Shown: positions 1 through 9,008 of the stretch, piece by piece | Position numbering within the stretch: the first letter of the stretch is position 1 | Layout: the number at the start of each line of letters is the position of its first letter | DNA from: Bacteroidales bacterium | GTDB taxonomy: Bacteria > Bacteroidota > Bacteroidia > Bacteroidales > WCHB1-69 | Assembly: GCA_024400835.1 (NCBI GenBank) | Contig: JAKSMC010000033.1 | Coordinates: 1 to 38,963, forward strand | Direction: 5' to 3' | Length of the DNA: 38,963 bases | Translations under genes and position numbers: made by a program | The notes under the pieces: model-generated | The model's input: the letters and a program-made list of their open reading frames with translations, nothing else | The model's database searches: none | What the model was told of the DNA's origin: nothing

Positions 1-1
1 G

Positions 2-3000
2 GTGACGGAAATTGGTGCTTCTGCTTTCGAGGGGTGTGAGAGCTTGGAAACTATTGAGATTCCAGATTCTGTGACGAAAATAGGTGCTTCTGCTTTCGAT
101 AGTTGTGAGAGCTTGGAAGCCATTGAAATTCCTGATTCCGTGACGAAAATTGGTGATGCGGCATTCTATTGGTGTATAAACTTGAAAGAAATCAACATCC
201 CCGACTCGGTGACGGAGATTGGTGATTCAGCTTTCAGGTTTTGTAATGATTTGAAAAACGTGACGTTTTCCTCCTACATTTCCATTTCAAAAATTGGGAA
301 CAGTACTTTTCAAGATTGCAATTCTTTAGAGGAAATTAAATTGCCTAATTCGGTGACGGAAATCGGATATTTTGCATTCGAAGGGTGCATGAACTTGAAA
401 TCCATTAATATCCCCGACTCAGTAACTGAGATTGGTGATTCTGCTTTTCAAGGGTGCAAAAACTTGGAATCCATTGAAATTCCTGATTCAGTGACGAAAA
501 TTGGTGATTCAGCTTTCAAAAAGTGCAAGAGCTTGAAAGAAATCAACATCCCCGACTCGGTGACGGAAATTGGTGATTCTGCTTTCAGGTTTTGTGGTGA
601 TTTGAAAAACGTGACGTTTTCCTCCACCATTTCCATTTCAAAAATTGGGAACAGTACTTTTCAAGATTGCAATTCTTTAGAGGAAATTAAATTGCCTAAT
701 TCGGTGACGATAATTGGTGATTCTGCTTTTGAAAATTGTGGTAACTTTAACGAATTCCATTTTCCTAATTCTTTGGTACAAATTGGATTGGGAGCATTTC
801 GAAATTGTCGCTTCTATTTTTTAAAACTACCAAACACTTTAACCAGAATCGGCATGGGTGCTTTCTGCCGTTGCTTACATCCAGATCTGTCCACCCTCTC
901 ATTAACAGAATCGGACCGTTATTTCATACAATATGACCCAAGTTGGGCTTCAACTACAGAGGATAATGTGAGAAAACTTTACGCCACCGCCCAACGTGCC
1001 TTCATCCAGTCCGTTTTCTTGAGAAACAAACAGCACAACATTGGCAGTCACGTCGCGGCCAAATGCAGCAATCTGGAATTTGTCAGGAACCTGCTCACTA
1101 AATCTGACAAAGATTATGAACCATTATTCGAAGGTGAGTTGAATCCAGCTTTAATAATCGATGCGGAGAATCAATTGGCTGAACTTAACCTTTATAATTT
1201 CCAAAGAGACTCATACTGTACCGACCTCGCGTCCGGTACGCCAGGAAATTGCGAGTACATTTCCATCCGAGATATGCTTGCCTCTCTCGATAAGAACAGA
1301 CTCCTTTTGAATCTCATATCCGGTTACGTAGGTGTGTTCAAATACCATTTCGAAATATATTTTGAAGAAGAAGATACGTGTGCGACAATAGACGATACGC
1401 GTTTGAATTGGCCTGTAGCCATTCCTAACGGACAAATTGGCTGCCATGCTTTCTACAACATTATTGAAAACATTATCCGCAATACGGCAAAATATGCTTT
1501 CCGGACCGACACAGATAAAGATGTGGCCATTTGCATCCGATTCAGGACAGAATCCTCCTACGAATCATCCAAGCAACAGTTGGACAACGACTTATATTTC
1601 GTTGAGATATACAGCAACATCGACCAACGGGATATTTGTCGTCTTGTGGCCAAACAAAACGAATATATCGACTTGCCGATTATTGAACGTGTCACGATGG
1701 ACTCCCGTTCGGAAGCCAAGGGTATGGTTGAGATGAAGGCTTCTGCAACTTACCTCCAGGGAAAGGACATTGTCAACCTGGAAGATGGTGCGTATATCCA
1801 CATAGGGCATAGCACTCCGTCGGATTATCAAGGACATCAATCCGCTTTGGACAAATACGGTAATCCTATTCAGCTGAAGGCTTTCGCTTTGGCTGCAGAA
1901 ACAACTGATTCTGACAAAACCTCATCTGAAAGCAACTTCCCCGAATATAAACTTAGCAACTCCACAAAAAAGGAAAAGAAATACCATTATCTGTCTGAAG
2001 GAGAACAAACTATTCACCAAGGTTTCTTAGGCTACCGCTTCTTTATGCTCAAACCTAAAAAGGTGCTGTTTGTTGGTGATAACGCCACAACAACGAAACT
2101 GTTACAAAATGTCCGTTACGAATTATCCAATTGGGAATCTTCAATCATGAATCCAGAAGGAATCAAGGACAAAGATACTTTGATCCAAAAAACGCATTTT
2201 GTGAAAAAAGCACTAAAAAATCACCTATCCTATGGAACTTCTGGTGAATTAGATATTTTTATTCGTGATCTTCGTGACCCTAATGGTTATCATCCTCTTT
2301 GTTGGAGAGAACAATTGGTGAAGGACTTAAAAAAGGCACTTGGTGAAAGATATGATTCTGAATCTTTCTTCCCAGAAATAGTTGAAACTTTATGTAACAA
2401 CGGTTATGGCATCGACTTTTGGACAAGCGACCAACTCGAACAGCATATCAAAGACAAGAAGAATGTGGCTTACGAAATTATGGTATGCGGCGATACCCAC
2501 CTCGTCTCAAAACACAAGTCCCGCCTTCCCAAACGCATCATCTGCCAAACACCAGCCGATTTCTTCTGCGAATTTAAGAATAGTTGTTCCAAGAGTCTTT
2601 CCGACGTGGAAGGCGTTCTACCCGAAATTGAAGGATTCGCTTGGAAAAAATACACAGAATCAAAAGATTACACACATAAGAACTTCTTTACCGACAATAC
2701 AGACAAGGCAAGTTTCCTCAACCACAACCAAAAGGATATATTTGATAAAAACAATATATATATTGAAGCCTTGTCCTCTGCAGCCCAGCAAAAGCTCCCT
2801 GGCTGGTTCGAATTAGCTAAAAAAACAAATGGTTCTAAGGTTACACTTGGTGATTTTTCCGATTATATTGCCAATGTAAGAAAGAACGGCCTGCCAAAGA
2901 ACCGTTTGTTGGAATCCATCAACACACGGGTTTTTATGCTGGACGAAAATCTACAGTCAACCGCGAAGAGCACTTTCCCTTTTGGCGATACAGAAAGGTC

Positions 3001-3436
3001 CTTGCTAACGCACTTGAAGAAGTGCCAAATCCTTTTCCCGGACTGCGACTTGTCCGAGATTTCGCCATCGGATTTTCTGAATATAATGCGGGACATAAAA
3101 GTAAAAGGCTATGAGAAGCCCTACGACTTCATCTTTTTCCACTATGGACTTTTGGAAAGAATGTTTGAGCAGATGGACCAGAATGAACTAAAAGAACTGC
3201 AAACAATGTATCCAGAAATTGACATAGACAATTCCAACAAAAAAGCACTGATGGTCGAATACCTGAACCTACTCGCTAAAGAGCACGATGTGGTCGTCAA
3301 ATCCGGCCGGGGCGTTCCCGAGTCGCTTCCCTACACGGTGCGGTTCGTCCACCAAATCAGTGTCGATCAGGCATTGGTCGAAATCAAGAGCAAGTACCTG
3401 TTCTCCAACTTGCTGTATTCGTCGCGTAGCAAATAA
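2..3436 (+). CDS. BspA-type LRR protein with degenerate GHKL-ATPase-like domain (5'-partial)
   Basis: The reading frame is open to the left edge, so the true start is outside the window. Residues about 1-295 are at least 13 LRR_5 (BspA/TpLRR) repeats with the pattern IPDSVTxIGxxAFxxC. After a linker, residues 482-499 (HAFYNIIENIIRNTAKYA) match the N-box of GHKL ATPases, and 571-585 (EAKGMVEMKASATYL) resembles the second glycine box. The DNGxG box is not recognisable: the equivalent strand reads VEIYSNI, so ATP hydrolysis is doubtful. The last 500 residues (from about 640) match nothing I know; FMLKPKKVLFVGD near 695 could start a Rossmann/receiver-like fold. No signal peptide can be judged. 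It heads a plus-strand run of accessory genes, 56 bp before the next. A sensor/receptor role is inference from the LRR plus ATPase layout; an alternative is a histidine-kinase-derived scaffold. Confidence 0.85.
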   Translation: MTEIGASAFEGCESLETIEIPDSVTKIGASAFDSCESLEAIEIPDSVTKIGDAAFYWCINLKEINIPDSVTEIGDSAFRFCNDLKNVTFSSYISISKIGNSTFQDCNSLEEIKLPNSVTEIGYFAFEGCMNLKSINIPDSVTEIGDSAFQGCKNLESIEIPDSVTKIGDSAFKKCKSLKEINIPDSVTEIGDSAFRFCGDLKNVTFSSTISISKIGNSTFQDCNSLEEIKLPNSVTIIGDSAFENCGNFNEFHFPNSLVQIGLGAFRNCRFYFLKLPNTLTRIGMGAFCRCLHPDLSTLSLTESDRYFIQYDPSWASTTEDNVRKLYATAQRAFIQSVFLRNKQHNIGSHVAAKCSNLEFVRNLLTKSDKDYEPLFEGELNPALIIDAENQLAELNLYNFQRDSYCTDLASGTPGNCEYISIRDMLASLDKNRLLLNLISGYVGVFKYHFEIYFEEEDTCATIDDTRLNWPVAIPNGQIGCHAFYNIIENIIRNTAKYAFRTDTDKDVAICIRFRTESSYESSKQQLDNDLYFVEIYSNIDQRDICRLVAKQNEYIDLPIIERVTMDSRSEAKGMVEMKASATYLQGKDIVNLEDGAYIHIGHSTPSDYQGHQSALDKYGNPIQLKAFALAAETTDSDKTSSESNFPEYKLSNSTKKEKKYHYLSEGEQTIHQGFLGYRFFMLKPKKVLFVGDNATTTKLLQNVRYELSNWESSIMNPEGIKDKDTLIQKTHFVKKALKNHLSYGTSGELDIFIRDLRDPNGYHPLCWREQLVKDLKKALGERYDSESFFPEIVETLCNNGYGIDFWTSDQLEQHIKDKKNVAYEIMVCGDTHLVSKHKSRLPKRIICQTPADFFCEFKNSCSKSLSDVEGVLPEIEGFAWKKYTESKDYTHKNFFTDNTDKASFLNHNQKDIFDKNNIYIEALSSAAQQKLPGWFELAKKTNGSKVTLGDFSDYIANVRKNGLPKNRLLESINTRVFMLDENLQSTAKSTFPFGDTERSLLTHLKKCQILFPDCDLSEISPSDFLNIMRDIKVKGYEKPYDFIFFHYGLLERMFEQMDQNELKELQTMYPEIDIDNSNKKALMVEYLNLLAKEHDVVVKSGRGVPESLPYTVRFVHQISVDQALVEIKSKYLFSNLLYSSRSK
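181..709 (+). repeat. Near-identical 178-bp direct duplication inside the LRR array
   Basis: Positions 181-358 and 532-709 align without gaps at an offset of 351 bp (117 codons), with only about six differences by eye (for example tgtaatga versus tgtggtga). Flanking LRR units are similar but clearly more diverged. This points to a recent in-frame expansion or gene conversion within the leucine-rich repeat array. Confidence 0.9.
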
Positions 3437-3492
3437 AAAGTCTGGTTTATACAAACAACTTGTTCGATATTTAATTTTTAAAAATAATTATT

Positions 3493-3972
3493 ATGGAAGA
3501 TTTAAAAAACTATTATTTTATCGCAACACAACAAAGTAAGCTTTCCAATTTGTATTGGGACATGGAAATTGGTGAAAACGAACCAGATTTCTTTCAGAAA
3601 GTTAATTGTTCGGGTGTCATCGGATATAATCAAGGAAAAAACTCTTTTGAGGAAATACGGTCAGAAGATGACCTGGAAAATCATCATGTTTTCCTTATTT
3701 TTGACAATTTATGTGACAATGATGAATTTTCTGAAATATTCAACAATATGAAGAATTTTATCAATAAAGAGGACAATAGCAACAAATACTATCTGTTAAA
3801 ACACAAGAGCACAGGCTGTTCCATAATAGAGTCGTTTCCCGAGGAGTATCTTATAGAAGGAAGTCATATAAACAGTCCTGAGTATGTCTATCCCAAAATT
3901 CTCAGTATTCTCATTGAAGGAATAGATGTAGAAAACAAAATTGACGAATATTTTATGAGTCTGAACGACTAG
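3493..3972 (+). CDS. Hypothetical protein, 159 aa
   Basis: I do not recognise this family. It is an acidic, soluble-looking protein without signal peptide or membrane segment. The N-terminus (YYFIATQQSKLSNLYWDM) and a middle hydrophobic strand followed by acids (HHVFLIFDNLCDND) suggest an alpha/beta fold, but no catalytic motif is visible. The ATG at 3493 is preceded by an AT-rich leader without Shine-Dalgarno, normal for Bacteroidota, and the same aattattatgga string surrounds the start of the gene at 8289. It lies 56 bp after the LRR-GHKL gene and is followed by a terminator hairpin, so it probably shares a transcript with that gene and may be its partner. Confidence 0.8.
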   Translation: MEDLKNYYFIATQQSKLSNLYWDMEIGENEPDFFQKVNCSGVIGYNQGKNSFEEIRSEDDLENHHVFLIFDNLCDNDEFSEIFNNMKNFINKEDNSNKYYLLKHKSTGCSIIESFPEEYLIEGSHINSPEYVYPKILSILIEGIDVENKIDEYFMSLND

Positions 3973-3996
3973 CACCCTTCCCCGATATCCGTAGAG

Positions 3997-4051
3997 GAGC
4001 CGGTGTGACATCCCGACAATGGGATTTCACATCGGCTCTTTTCTTTCTCTT
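3997..4051 (+). terminator. Rho-independent terminator
   Basis: Arms gagccggtgtgacatcc (3997-4013) and ggatttcacatcggctc (4022-4038) pair with one G-U and one mismatch, and a T-rich tract (ttttctttctcttt) follows. It separates the first two genes from the nuclease gene. Confidence 0.75.
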
Positions 4052-4131
4052 TGAGTATCACCTTGCTTTCGCCCCCCAGATGCGCTACCCGCAGTTGAGG
4101 GGTTCTGTTTTTGTTTTTATCTGTATAGCAA

Positions 4132-5001
4132 GTGCATAAGGTGTTGAAATCAACACACTTATTCAGAACCAAAGCTTTCTTGTATGATTATCGAGCTGTT
4201 GAACTACAAGTAACTGAAAGTCCTAAAAGTCTTGATAAAGCTATAAGTAGATATTTAAATATAACACTTATGAAAATACGGAATGTAGAAATGGTCTCCA
4301 CAAAGGATGAAGGCTATAGAAATTATGTTCGCACAATGATTGCCAAATCCCGGAAAAAGACAGCAATGCGGGCAACGGAAAGCAAAGTCGAGCCCGACCT
4401 TATTATGGCAGCCAGCCGATACTTGGAATATCTCGTTCGTCGAAAGCTTGGGGGGTCCGATTCCAACCGAGTAATTGCATACGAGATTAACGATGGATTC
4501 GGTTGGTCCCAATGCTACCTCGAATGCGATGTTGTTCGTTTGAAGGAAGGCGTCTTGAGCGTCACGGAAATCAAGGCCAGCAGTAATAATGGTCGGTCAA
4601 CCTACAAAGGTTGCAAGCAGCTCAAGCGTATTTACGACATTCTCAAAGAAGAATATTCCAAAATCAGTCTTCAGGTAGTCTTGGTAGATTATTCGAAAGA
4701 AGAATCCCAAAGCAGAGAATTTACATTTTGCGACGTTCCCATCTCGGTGACCTCATATCCTCTTAACGAGGTTCTTTCCTATGCAGACGCCAACGGCATT
4801 CGTTACGATGCGAATACCATATATGCTGCCCAACAGTCCGCCCTGATCAAGAAACAAAAAAGTTTCGAACAATGGCAGAAAAGAATTGATGTTTTAAAGA
4901 GTAAAATCCAGCAACCCGATGAGGGACATGATAATTCCAGTGATTTTGCGAACTTGCTGTCTCAAGCATTGGCAAGTTTCCCATCATACAGTATGCAATA
5001 G
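4132..5001 (+). CDS. PD-(D/E)XK superfamily nuclease
   Basis: The residues fit a PD-(D/E)XK core: E99 in a helix (YLEYLVRR), D133 in LECDVV, then E146-I-K148 in VTEIKAS, followed by a Q163...Y168 helix (KQLKRIYDIL) as in the RecB/Cas4 type nucleases. From family knowledge this fold cleaves DNA with a divalent metal; the substrate here is unknown. The C-terminal 70 residues are charged and probably helical. The start is uncertain: the only long choice is GTG at 4132, just after an in-frame stop at 4126; GTG 4141, TTG 4144 and ATG 4270 (residue 47) are alternatives, the last still leaving the whole nuclease core. It lies between the LRR-GHKL pair and the pseudokinase-AAA gene on the same strand, which suggests it is the effector of the island. 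Confidence 0.8.
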   Translation: MHKVLKSTHLFRTKAFLYDYRAVELQVTESPKSLDKAISRYLNITLMKIRNVEMVSTKDEGYRNYVRTMIAKSRKKTAMRATESKVEPDLIMAASRYLEYLVRRKLGGSDSNRVIAYEINDGFGWSQCYLECDVVRLKEGVLSVTEIKASSNNGRSTYKGCKQLKRIYDILKEEYSKISLQVVLVDYSKEESQSREFTFCDVPISVTSYPLNEVLSYADANGIRYDANTIYAAQQSALIKKQKSFEQWQKRIDVLKSKIQQPDEGHDNSSDFANLLSQALASFPSYSMQ

Positions 5002-5019
5002 TAAAACATATAAAGAATC

Positions 5020-5063
5020 AAACAGGTCTGCGAGTTCCAAGCAAAGGGTCTTCGATCTGTTTT
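5020..5063 (+). terminator. Weak terminator-like hairpin
   Basis: aaacaggtc (5020-5028) pairs with gatctgttt (5054-5062) through nine positions including one wobble, with a 25-nt loop and only a short T run. It could attenuate transcription between the nuclease and the pseudokinase-AAA gene, or be chance. Confidence 0.3.
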
Positions 5064-5100
5064 AACACATCACGGTAAATAATTTCATCAATCAGCAATT

Positions 5101-6888
5101 ATGAAAGCGCTCTACAAAAGAAACGACAGTATTAACGGATACAAGGTGTTGCGTGTATTGTCATGCAACGCTTATACGGAAAAATATCTGGTGACATCTC
5201 CTACCGCCACCCAACACGAATTGAAATTGTACATTCTCGAATCCACTCCCCCAAAGATGTTGCTTAAAAGTCCCAATAAGCTTTTAGAATTTGAGGTCTT
5301 AAAGAAGATCTGGCACAGCCAATTCCCCGCCTTTGAGTCTGAGGGTCAGATTCAAACGGGAAAGGGTCCTGCCAAATATGTGGTGACAACTCCATTGAAA
5401 GGGCAAAGTCTTGACAAAATCATCCAAAATTCCGGAGGATTGTCCCTAGTTGATTCCTTCAAGATATTCACAGATATCCTCCACGGGTTGCAACATCTCC
5501 ACGCGCTGGGTTATTGCCATAACAACATAACGCCAGCAGGCATTCTGCTGCCGAAAGGATCGAAGCAGGCGGCACAAATCATAGAGTTGGGACACGTGAC
5601 CAAGCTGGGCGACAAGAAGGCCTGGGTTGACAATTCCGATTTGGACGTATATTATTGTGCGGGATCCACCTCGTCAGGATTGCATTCCGTAAAGGGAGAC
5701 ATCTTTGCCGCAACGGCAGTGCTTCATACTATGCTTTTCGGTATTGTCCCCTGGGAATCTCCAATAGCCACCAATGCGTCTTTTGCCCAAAAGATGAAAG
5801 CTGCCAAAAATTATCGTAAAAAATTCAAGGCCCAACTTGGTTCATCTCTTATTACAGATGCTTGGAATAAGATTATCGCCAAGGGTTTGGGTGTGTCAGA
5901 TACAGGAGAATATTCTTCTGTTGAAGAACTTCTTAAAGATGTCAACTGGGCAAGTTCAGCGCAGTCGAATGAGTCTCTGAGCAAAGTGAGACCAAAATCT
6001 CGCGAGCAGGAGAACATCAATGGGATTTCAGTCAACATCAAGAAAGGAGGTGGTGGTTTTGCAGACATCGCCGGTATGGAAGTGTTGAAAAGCGAACTTC
6101 AACGTAAAGTGCTCTTCGTTTTGCGAAATCAAGACACAGCCCGAGCATACAAGCTAACACCTCCAAACGGGATGCTTCTATATGGTCCTCCTGGATGTGG
6201 CAAGACATTTTTCGCAGAGAAATTCGCTGAAGAAACGGGATTCAACTATATGTTGGTAAAACCTTCCGACACGTCCAGCATTTTTCTACACGGCAGTCAG
6301 CAGAAAATCGGAAAGCTTTTTGACGAGGCAGCAAGGAATGCCCCCATTGTATTATGCTTTGATGAATTTGACTCTTTTGTCCCGAATCGTTCCACGTGCA
6401 CCCACAATGGAGAATCCGGTGAAGTCAATGAATTTCTCGTCCAATTGAATAATTGCTCCCAGCGAGGTATTTTCGTCATAGCCACCACCAATCGTCCGGA
6501 CAAAATCGACCCTGCGATTCTGCGTAGTGGACGGATAGACGAGGTCGCATATATTCCAATGCCTGATGCGGAAGCTCGCAATCTGATTTTCCGTATGCAC
6601 CTAAAAGGGCGTCCGTATAACAAGAGCAAGATTGACTTTGAAAAGCTGGCCGAACTTACAAATGGATATATCGCAAGCGACATTGCGAGTGTAGTTAACG
6701 AAGCAGCTTTAAATGCTGCCTTCAAACAATCGAAAATAACGCAGAAAATCATTGAAGAGGTAATTCTTACCTATATGCCGTCTTTGCGTCCGGAGGTTAT
6801 CTACGAGTATGAGACAATCCGACAGAAGATGGTTGGCGAAAGCCCCGTAAATCCCGTTTACCCAATTGGATATCGTATTGACAATTAA
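5101..6888 (+). CDS. Pseudokinase fused to a Cdc48/FtsH-like AAA+ ATPase
   Basis: Residues about 10-285 follow a bacterial Ser/Thr kinase fold: YKVLRVLS strand, candidate VAIK lysine K42, helix LHALGYCHNNITPAGILL at the catalytic loop, and the GDIFAATAVLHTMLFGIVPW F-helix region. The catalytic loop reads H140-N-N instead of HRD and DFG is replaced by E162-L-G, so phosphotransfer is very unlikely. After a linker, residues 318-560 are a classical AAA domain: FADIAGMEVLKSEL, Walker A GPPGCGKT (362-369), Walker B with DEFD (421-424), sensor ATTNRP and arginine-finger stretch RSGRID. It should act as a hexameric ATP-driven remodeller, with the pseudokinase as binding or sensing module (inference). 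There is no transmembrane segment or zinc protease motif, unlike FtsH. It lies 27 bp before the ClpX-like gene, so the two are probably cotranscribed. Confidence 0.92.
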   Translation: MKALYKRNDSINGYKVLRVLSCNAYTEKYLVTSPTATQHELKLYILESTPPKMLLKSPNKLLEFEVLKKIWHSQFPAFESEGQIQTGKGPAKYVVTTPLKGQSLDKIIQNSGGLSLVDSFKIFTDILHGLQHLHALGYCHNNITPAGILLPKGSKQAAQIIELGHVTKLGDKKAWVDNSDLDVYYCAGSTSSGLHSVKGDIFAATAVLHTMLFGIVPWESPIATNASFAQKMKAAKNYRKKFKAQLGSSLITDAWNKIIAKGLGVSDTGEYSSVEELLKDVNWASSAQSNESLSKVRPKSREQENINGISVNIKKGGGGFADIAGMEVLKSELQRKVLFVLRNQDTARAYKLTPPNGMLLYGPPGCGKTFFAEKFAEETGFNYMLVKPSDTSSIFLHGSQQKIGKLFDEAARNAPIVLCFDEFDSFVPNRSTCTHNGESGEVNEFLVQLNNCSQRGIFVIATTNRPDKIDPAILRSGRIDEVAYIPMPDAEARNLIFRMHLKGRPYNKSKIDFEKLAELTNGYIASDIASVVNEAALNAAFKQSKITQKIIEEVILTYMPSLRPEVIYEYETIRQKMVGESPVNPVYPIGYRIDN

Positions 6889-6915
6889 CAATCCACATTA
6901 TTAATCACAAAACAA

Positions 6916-8250
6916 ATGAATATGCAAAAAATGATTGGGAACAAGCAACTGGAGAATGCCACCCAAGAGGAAGCCTTATCTATGTTGTTCTGCAATTTGA
7001 ATCGTCCGACAAACGAAATCATCCCGTATTTCAACGATTTGTTAGAGAACCCCCAAAAATCGTCAGAGTACATTCTAATTTTGAAAAAGGACTTGTTGTG
7101 CACGCTCAAATCGCAAGAAAGGTATTCGTCTGAAGCCAAGAATAAGATGTATTGCAAACGCGTCAAGGAGTGGACCAAACATTTTGGCAAACCATCTATA
7201 CCTATGTTGCTGTATATGTCTAACTTCAGCGGCGTATCCTTTAGTCTGCTTTATGATGACGAACTCACACCCAACGTCATTAAGAGTGTACTGGACCATT
7301 ATGTAATCGGACAGGAGGATTATAAGAAGCAGCTTTCGCTGGCTTTCTACATCTACTTGTCAAAGAGAAATCAGCTGAATACAGGATTCATAAAAAGTAA
7401 TCTTTTAATAATCGGGCCGAGTGGTTCGGGTAAAACCTATGGCATACAGATCCTCGGAAAACTTTTTGATTTGCCAATAGGCATCGTTCATTGTAACAAT
7501 CTTGTGCAGGAAGGCATCGTTGGTCCCAACATTTCCGATACTTTTACGGAACTGTATGTCAAACACAACAAGAAAATGGAATCTGCACTCATTGTTTTCG
7601 ATGAAATGGACAAACTGTTTCAGGCAGGACATTACAACGGACGCGTTCTCAATGAGATGCTAAACATCATTGATGACAACGGCGAAATATCTTTCCCTGA
7701 GAATTTTAATTCATCCAGCTTCAGTTCAAAAGTCACGATGCCGACCAACAAGATGATGTTCGTCTTTACAGGAGTATTCGATGGTCTGGAACAAGTTGTA
7801 AAAAAGCGTCTCAACATCGGCGGACTTGGTTTTTCTCCAGAGGATGTCAGAATTATGGGAAAACCAGACCTGCTGGACAGCACCACATTTGAAGACTTGG
7901 AAGAGTACGGCATCCGCACAGAACTCCTTGGACGCATTCAGAACTACACCTTCGTGAAAGACTTGACAGAACTCGAATTAATCAAGGCGCTGGAGTCCAC
8001 GACAAATTCGCCAGTTCTTCCCTACAAAAAAATGCTGTTGGAGCACAATGTCACGGTTGAAATGACAAATGAAGGACTGAGCGCCATAGCAAAACTGGCT
8101 CAACATAGACATCTTGGTGTGCGCGGCTTAAAATCCATTCTATATGAGGTTTTCAAAGACGACCTTCCAGATATACTGTCAGAGTCTAGCAGAAAAAAAA
8201 TCGTTATTGATGCCGCGTACGTCAACAAAGCTGTCACTCGAAAATATTAA
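6916..8250 (+). CDS. ClpX-like AAA+ unfoldase lacking the zinc-binding domain
   Basis: From residue about 118 the protein follows ClpX: LTPNVIKSVLDHYVIGQEDYKK, Walker A GPSGSGKT (167-174), Walker B VFDEMDK (D229-E230), a ClpX-type GRIQ arginine-finger region near 340, and sensor 2 GVRGLKS (R403). The first 115 residues are unlike the ClpX zinc-binding domain; I see no CxxC pairs, so adaptor or substrate selection must differ. In the loop where ClpX carries IGF, this protein has L304-G-F306, which fits the [LIV]-G-[FL] tripeptide that docks on ClpP. That suggests it could deliver substrates to the cell's ClpP (inference). 444 aa is near normal ClpX length. It overlaps none of its neighbours; spacings are 27 and 38 bp, consistent with one operon with the pseudokinase-AAA gene. 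Confidence 0.93.
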   Translation: MNMQKMIGNKQLENATQEEALSMLFCNLNRPTNEIIPYFNDLLENPQKSSEYILILKKDLLCTLKSQERYSSEAKNKMYCKRVKEWTKHFGKPSIPMLLYMSNFSGVSFSLLYDDELTPNVIKSVLDHYVIGQEDYKKQLSLAFYIYLSKRNQLNTGFIKSNLLIIGPSGSGKTYGIQILGKLFDLPIGIVHCNNLVQEGIVGPNISDTFTELYVKHNKKMESALIVFDEMDKLFQAGHYNGRVLNEMLNIIDDNGEISFPENFNSSSFSSKVTMPTNKMMFVFTGVFDGLEQVVKKRLNIGGLGFSPEDVRIMGKPDLLDSTTFEDLEEYGIRTELLGRIQNYTFVKDLTELELIKALESTTNSPVLPYKKMLLEHNVTVEMTNEGLSAIAKLAQHRHLGVRGLKSILYEVFKDDLPDILSESSRKKIVIDAAYVNKAVTRKY

Positions 8251-8288
8251 TCTTTTAATCAATTTTATAACCCCTACAAACAATTATT

Positions 8289-8852
8289 ATGGACTTCGAT
8301 TTCAAAAAAATTATGGACGGAATGAGAAATGACGCAAGCTGTTGCGATGCTATTCAGGAGTATGAAAAAATTTCCGGCGTTTCCCTTGAGGATTTTAAGG
8401 AAACAGCCATCTACAAGAAGTACATTAGCAAGTTTAAGGTCAAGCAACTTCGGCTGGCTGTTCCTAAAGAGGAAGGCCTCAACCTTGATTGGACGTTGCT
8501 GATACAACTTGTTGCAGCCTCCTTTGCTACTGAGTATCATTTTGAACTTAATAAAAACGGAGAGTATGAATTGTCTATTGCTGCATCTTTGAACGACATA
8601 ACCAGAGAAGAAAAGATATCGGAATTATCCGTCTTACAAATTCTAATACTATTCCAAATTTACATCGATGAGCAAATCAAGCTGTTCAAATTAATCAAAG
8701 AATCCAAAAACGATAAAAAGGCAATTGAATCAGAACAAAAAATGAATTTAGAGCATTTCAACAATATTATGGAACAGATTCGTCAAAGAGAATCAAATGA
8801 TTCCAAATTGGAGAAACTTCTGAAGAAAAGTGTTGAGGATATTGAAGTATAA
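8289..8852 (+). CDS. Hypothetical protein, 187 aa, helical C-terminus
   Basis: No family recognised. The N-terminal half is mixed alpha/beta (NKNGEYELSIAASLND looks like a beta hairpin), and the last 70 residues are strongly charged and probably coiled coil (from IDEQIKLFKLIKES to the end). No signal peptide or membrane helix. It starts 38 bp after the ClpX-like gene and is the last plus-strand gene of the island, followed by a terminator. Position suggests an adaptor or regulator for the ClpX-like protein, which lacks its usual N-terminal domain, but nothing in the sequence proves this. Confidence 0.78.
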   Translation: MDFDFKKIMDGMRNDASCCDAIQEYEKISGVSLEDFKETAIYKKYISKFKVKQLRLAVPKEEGLNLDWTLLIQLVAASFATEYHFELNKNGEYELSIAASLNDITREEKISELSVLQILILFQIYIDEQIKLFKLIKESKNDKKAIESEQKMNLEHFNNIMEQIRQRESNDSKLEKLLKKSVEDIEV

Positions 8853-8886
8853 ACCTCAGCAGCAAGTCATTTGTTCACCTAATTAG

Positions 8887-8939
8887 AAATCCAACTCAAG
8901 GTAAAATGGGATAGACATCCTACCTCGAGTTGGATTTTT
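8887..8939. terminator. Bidirectional terminator between convergent genes
   Basis: aaatccaactc (8887-8897) pairs with gagttggattt (8927-8937); inner arms aggta/tacct and ggat/atcc extend the stem. T run on the plus side and A run on the other side allow use from both directions. It ends the 187-aa gene and the DnaE-like gene. Confidence 0.8.
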
Positions 8940-9008
8940 CATAAAGGTCTTTTCATCTCCACTGCGTTAGCACTCACATCTCCGATTTCAGGCTGTCCAA
9001 ACGAGTCG

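Noticed and set aside
1..760. Regular repeats resembling a CRISPR array
   Set aside because: Repeat period is about 69 bp in frame and encodes LRR units; there are no unique spacers between identical repeats.
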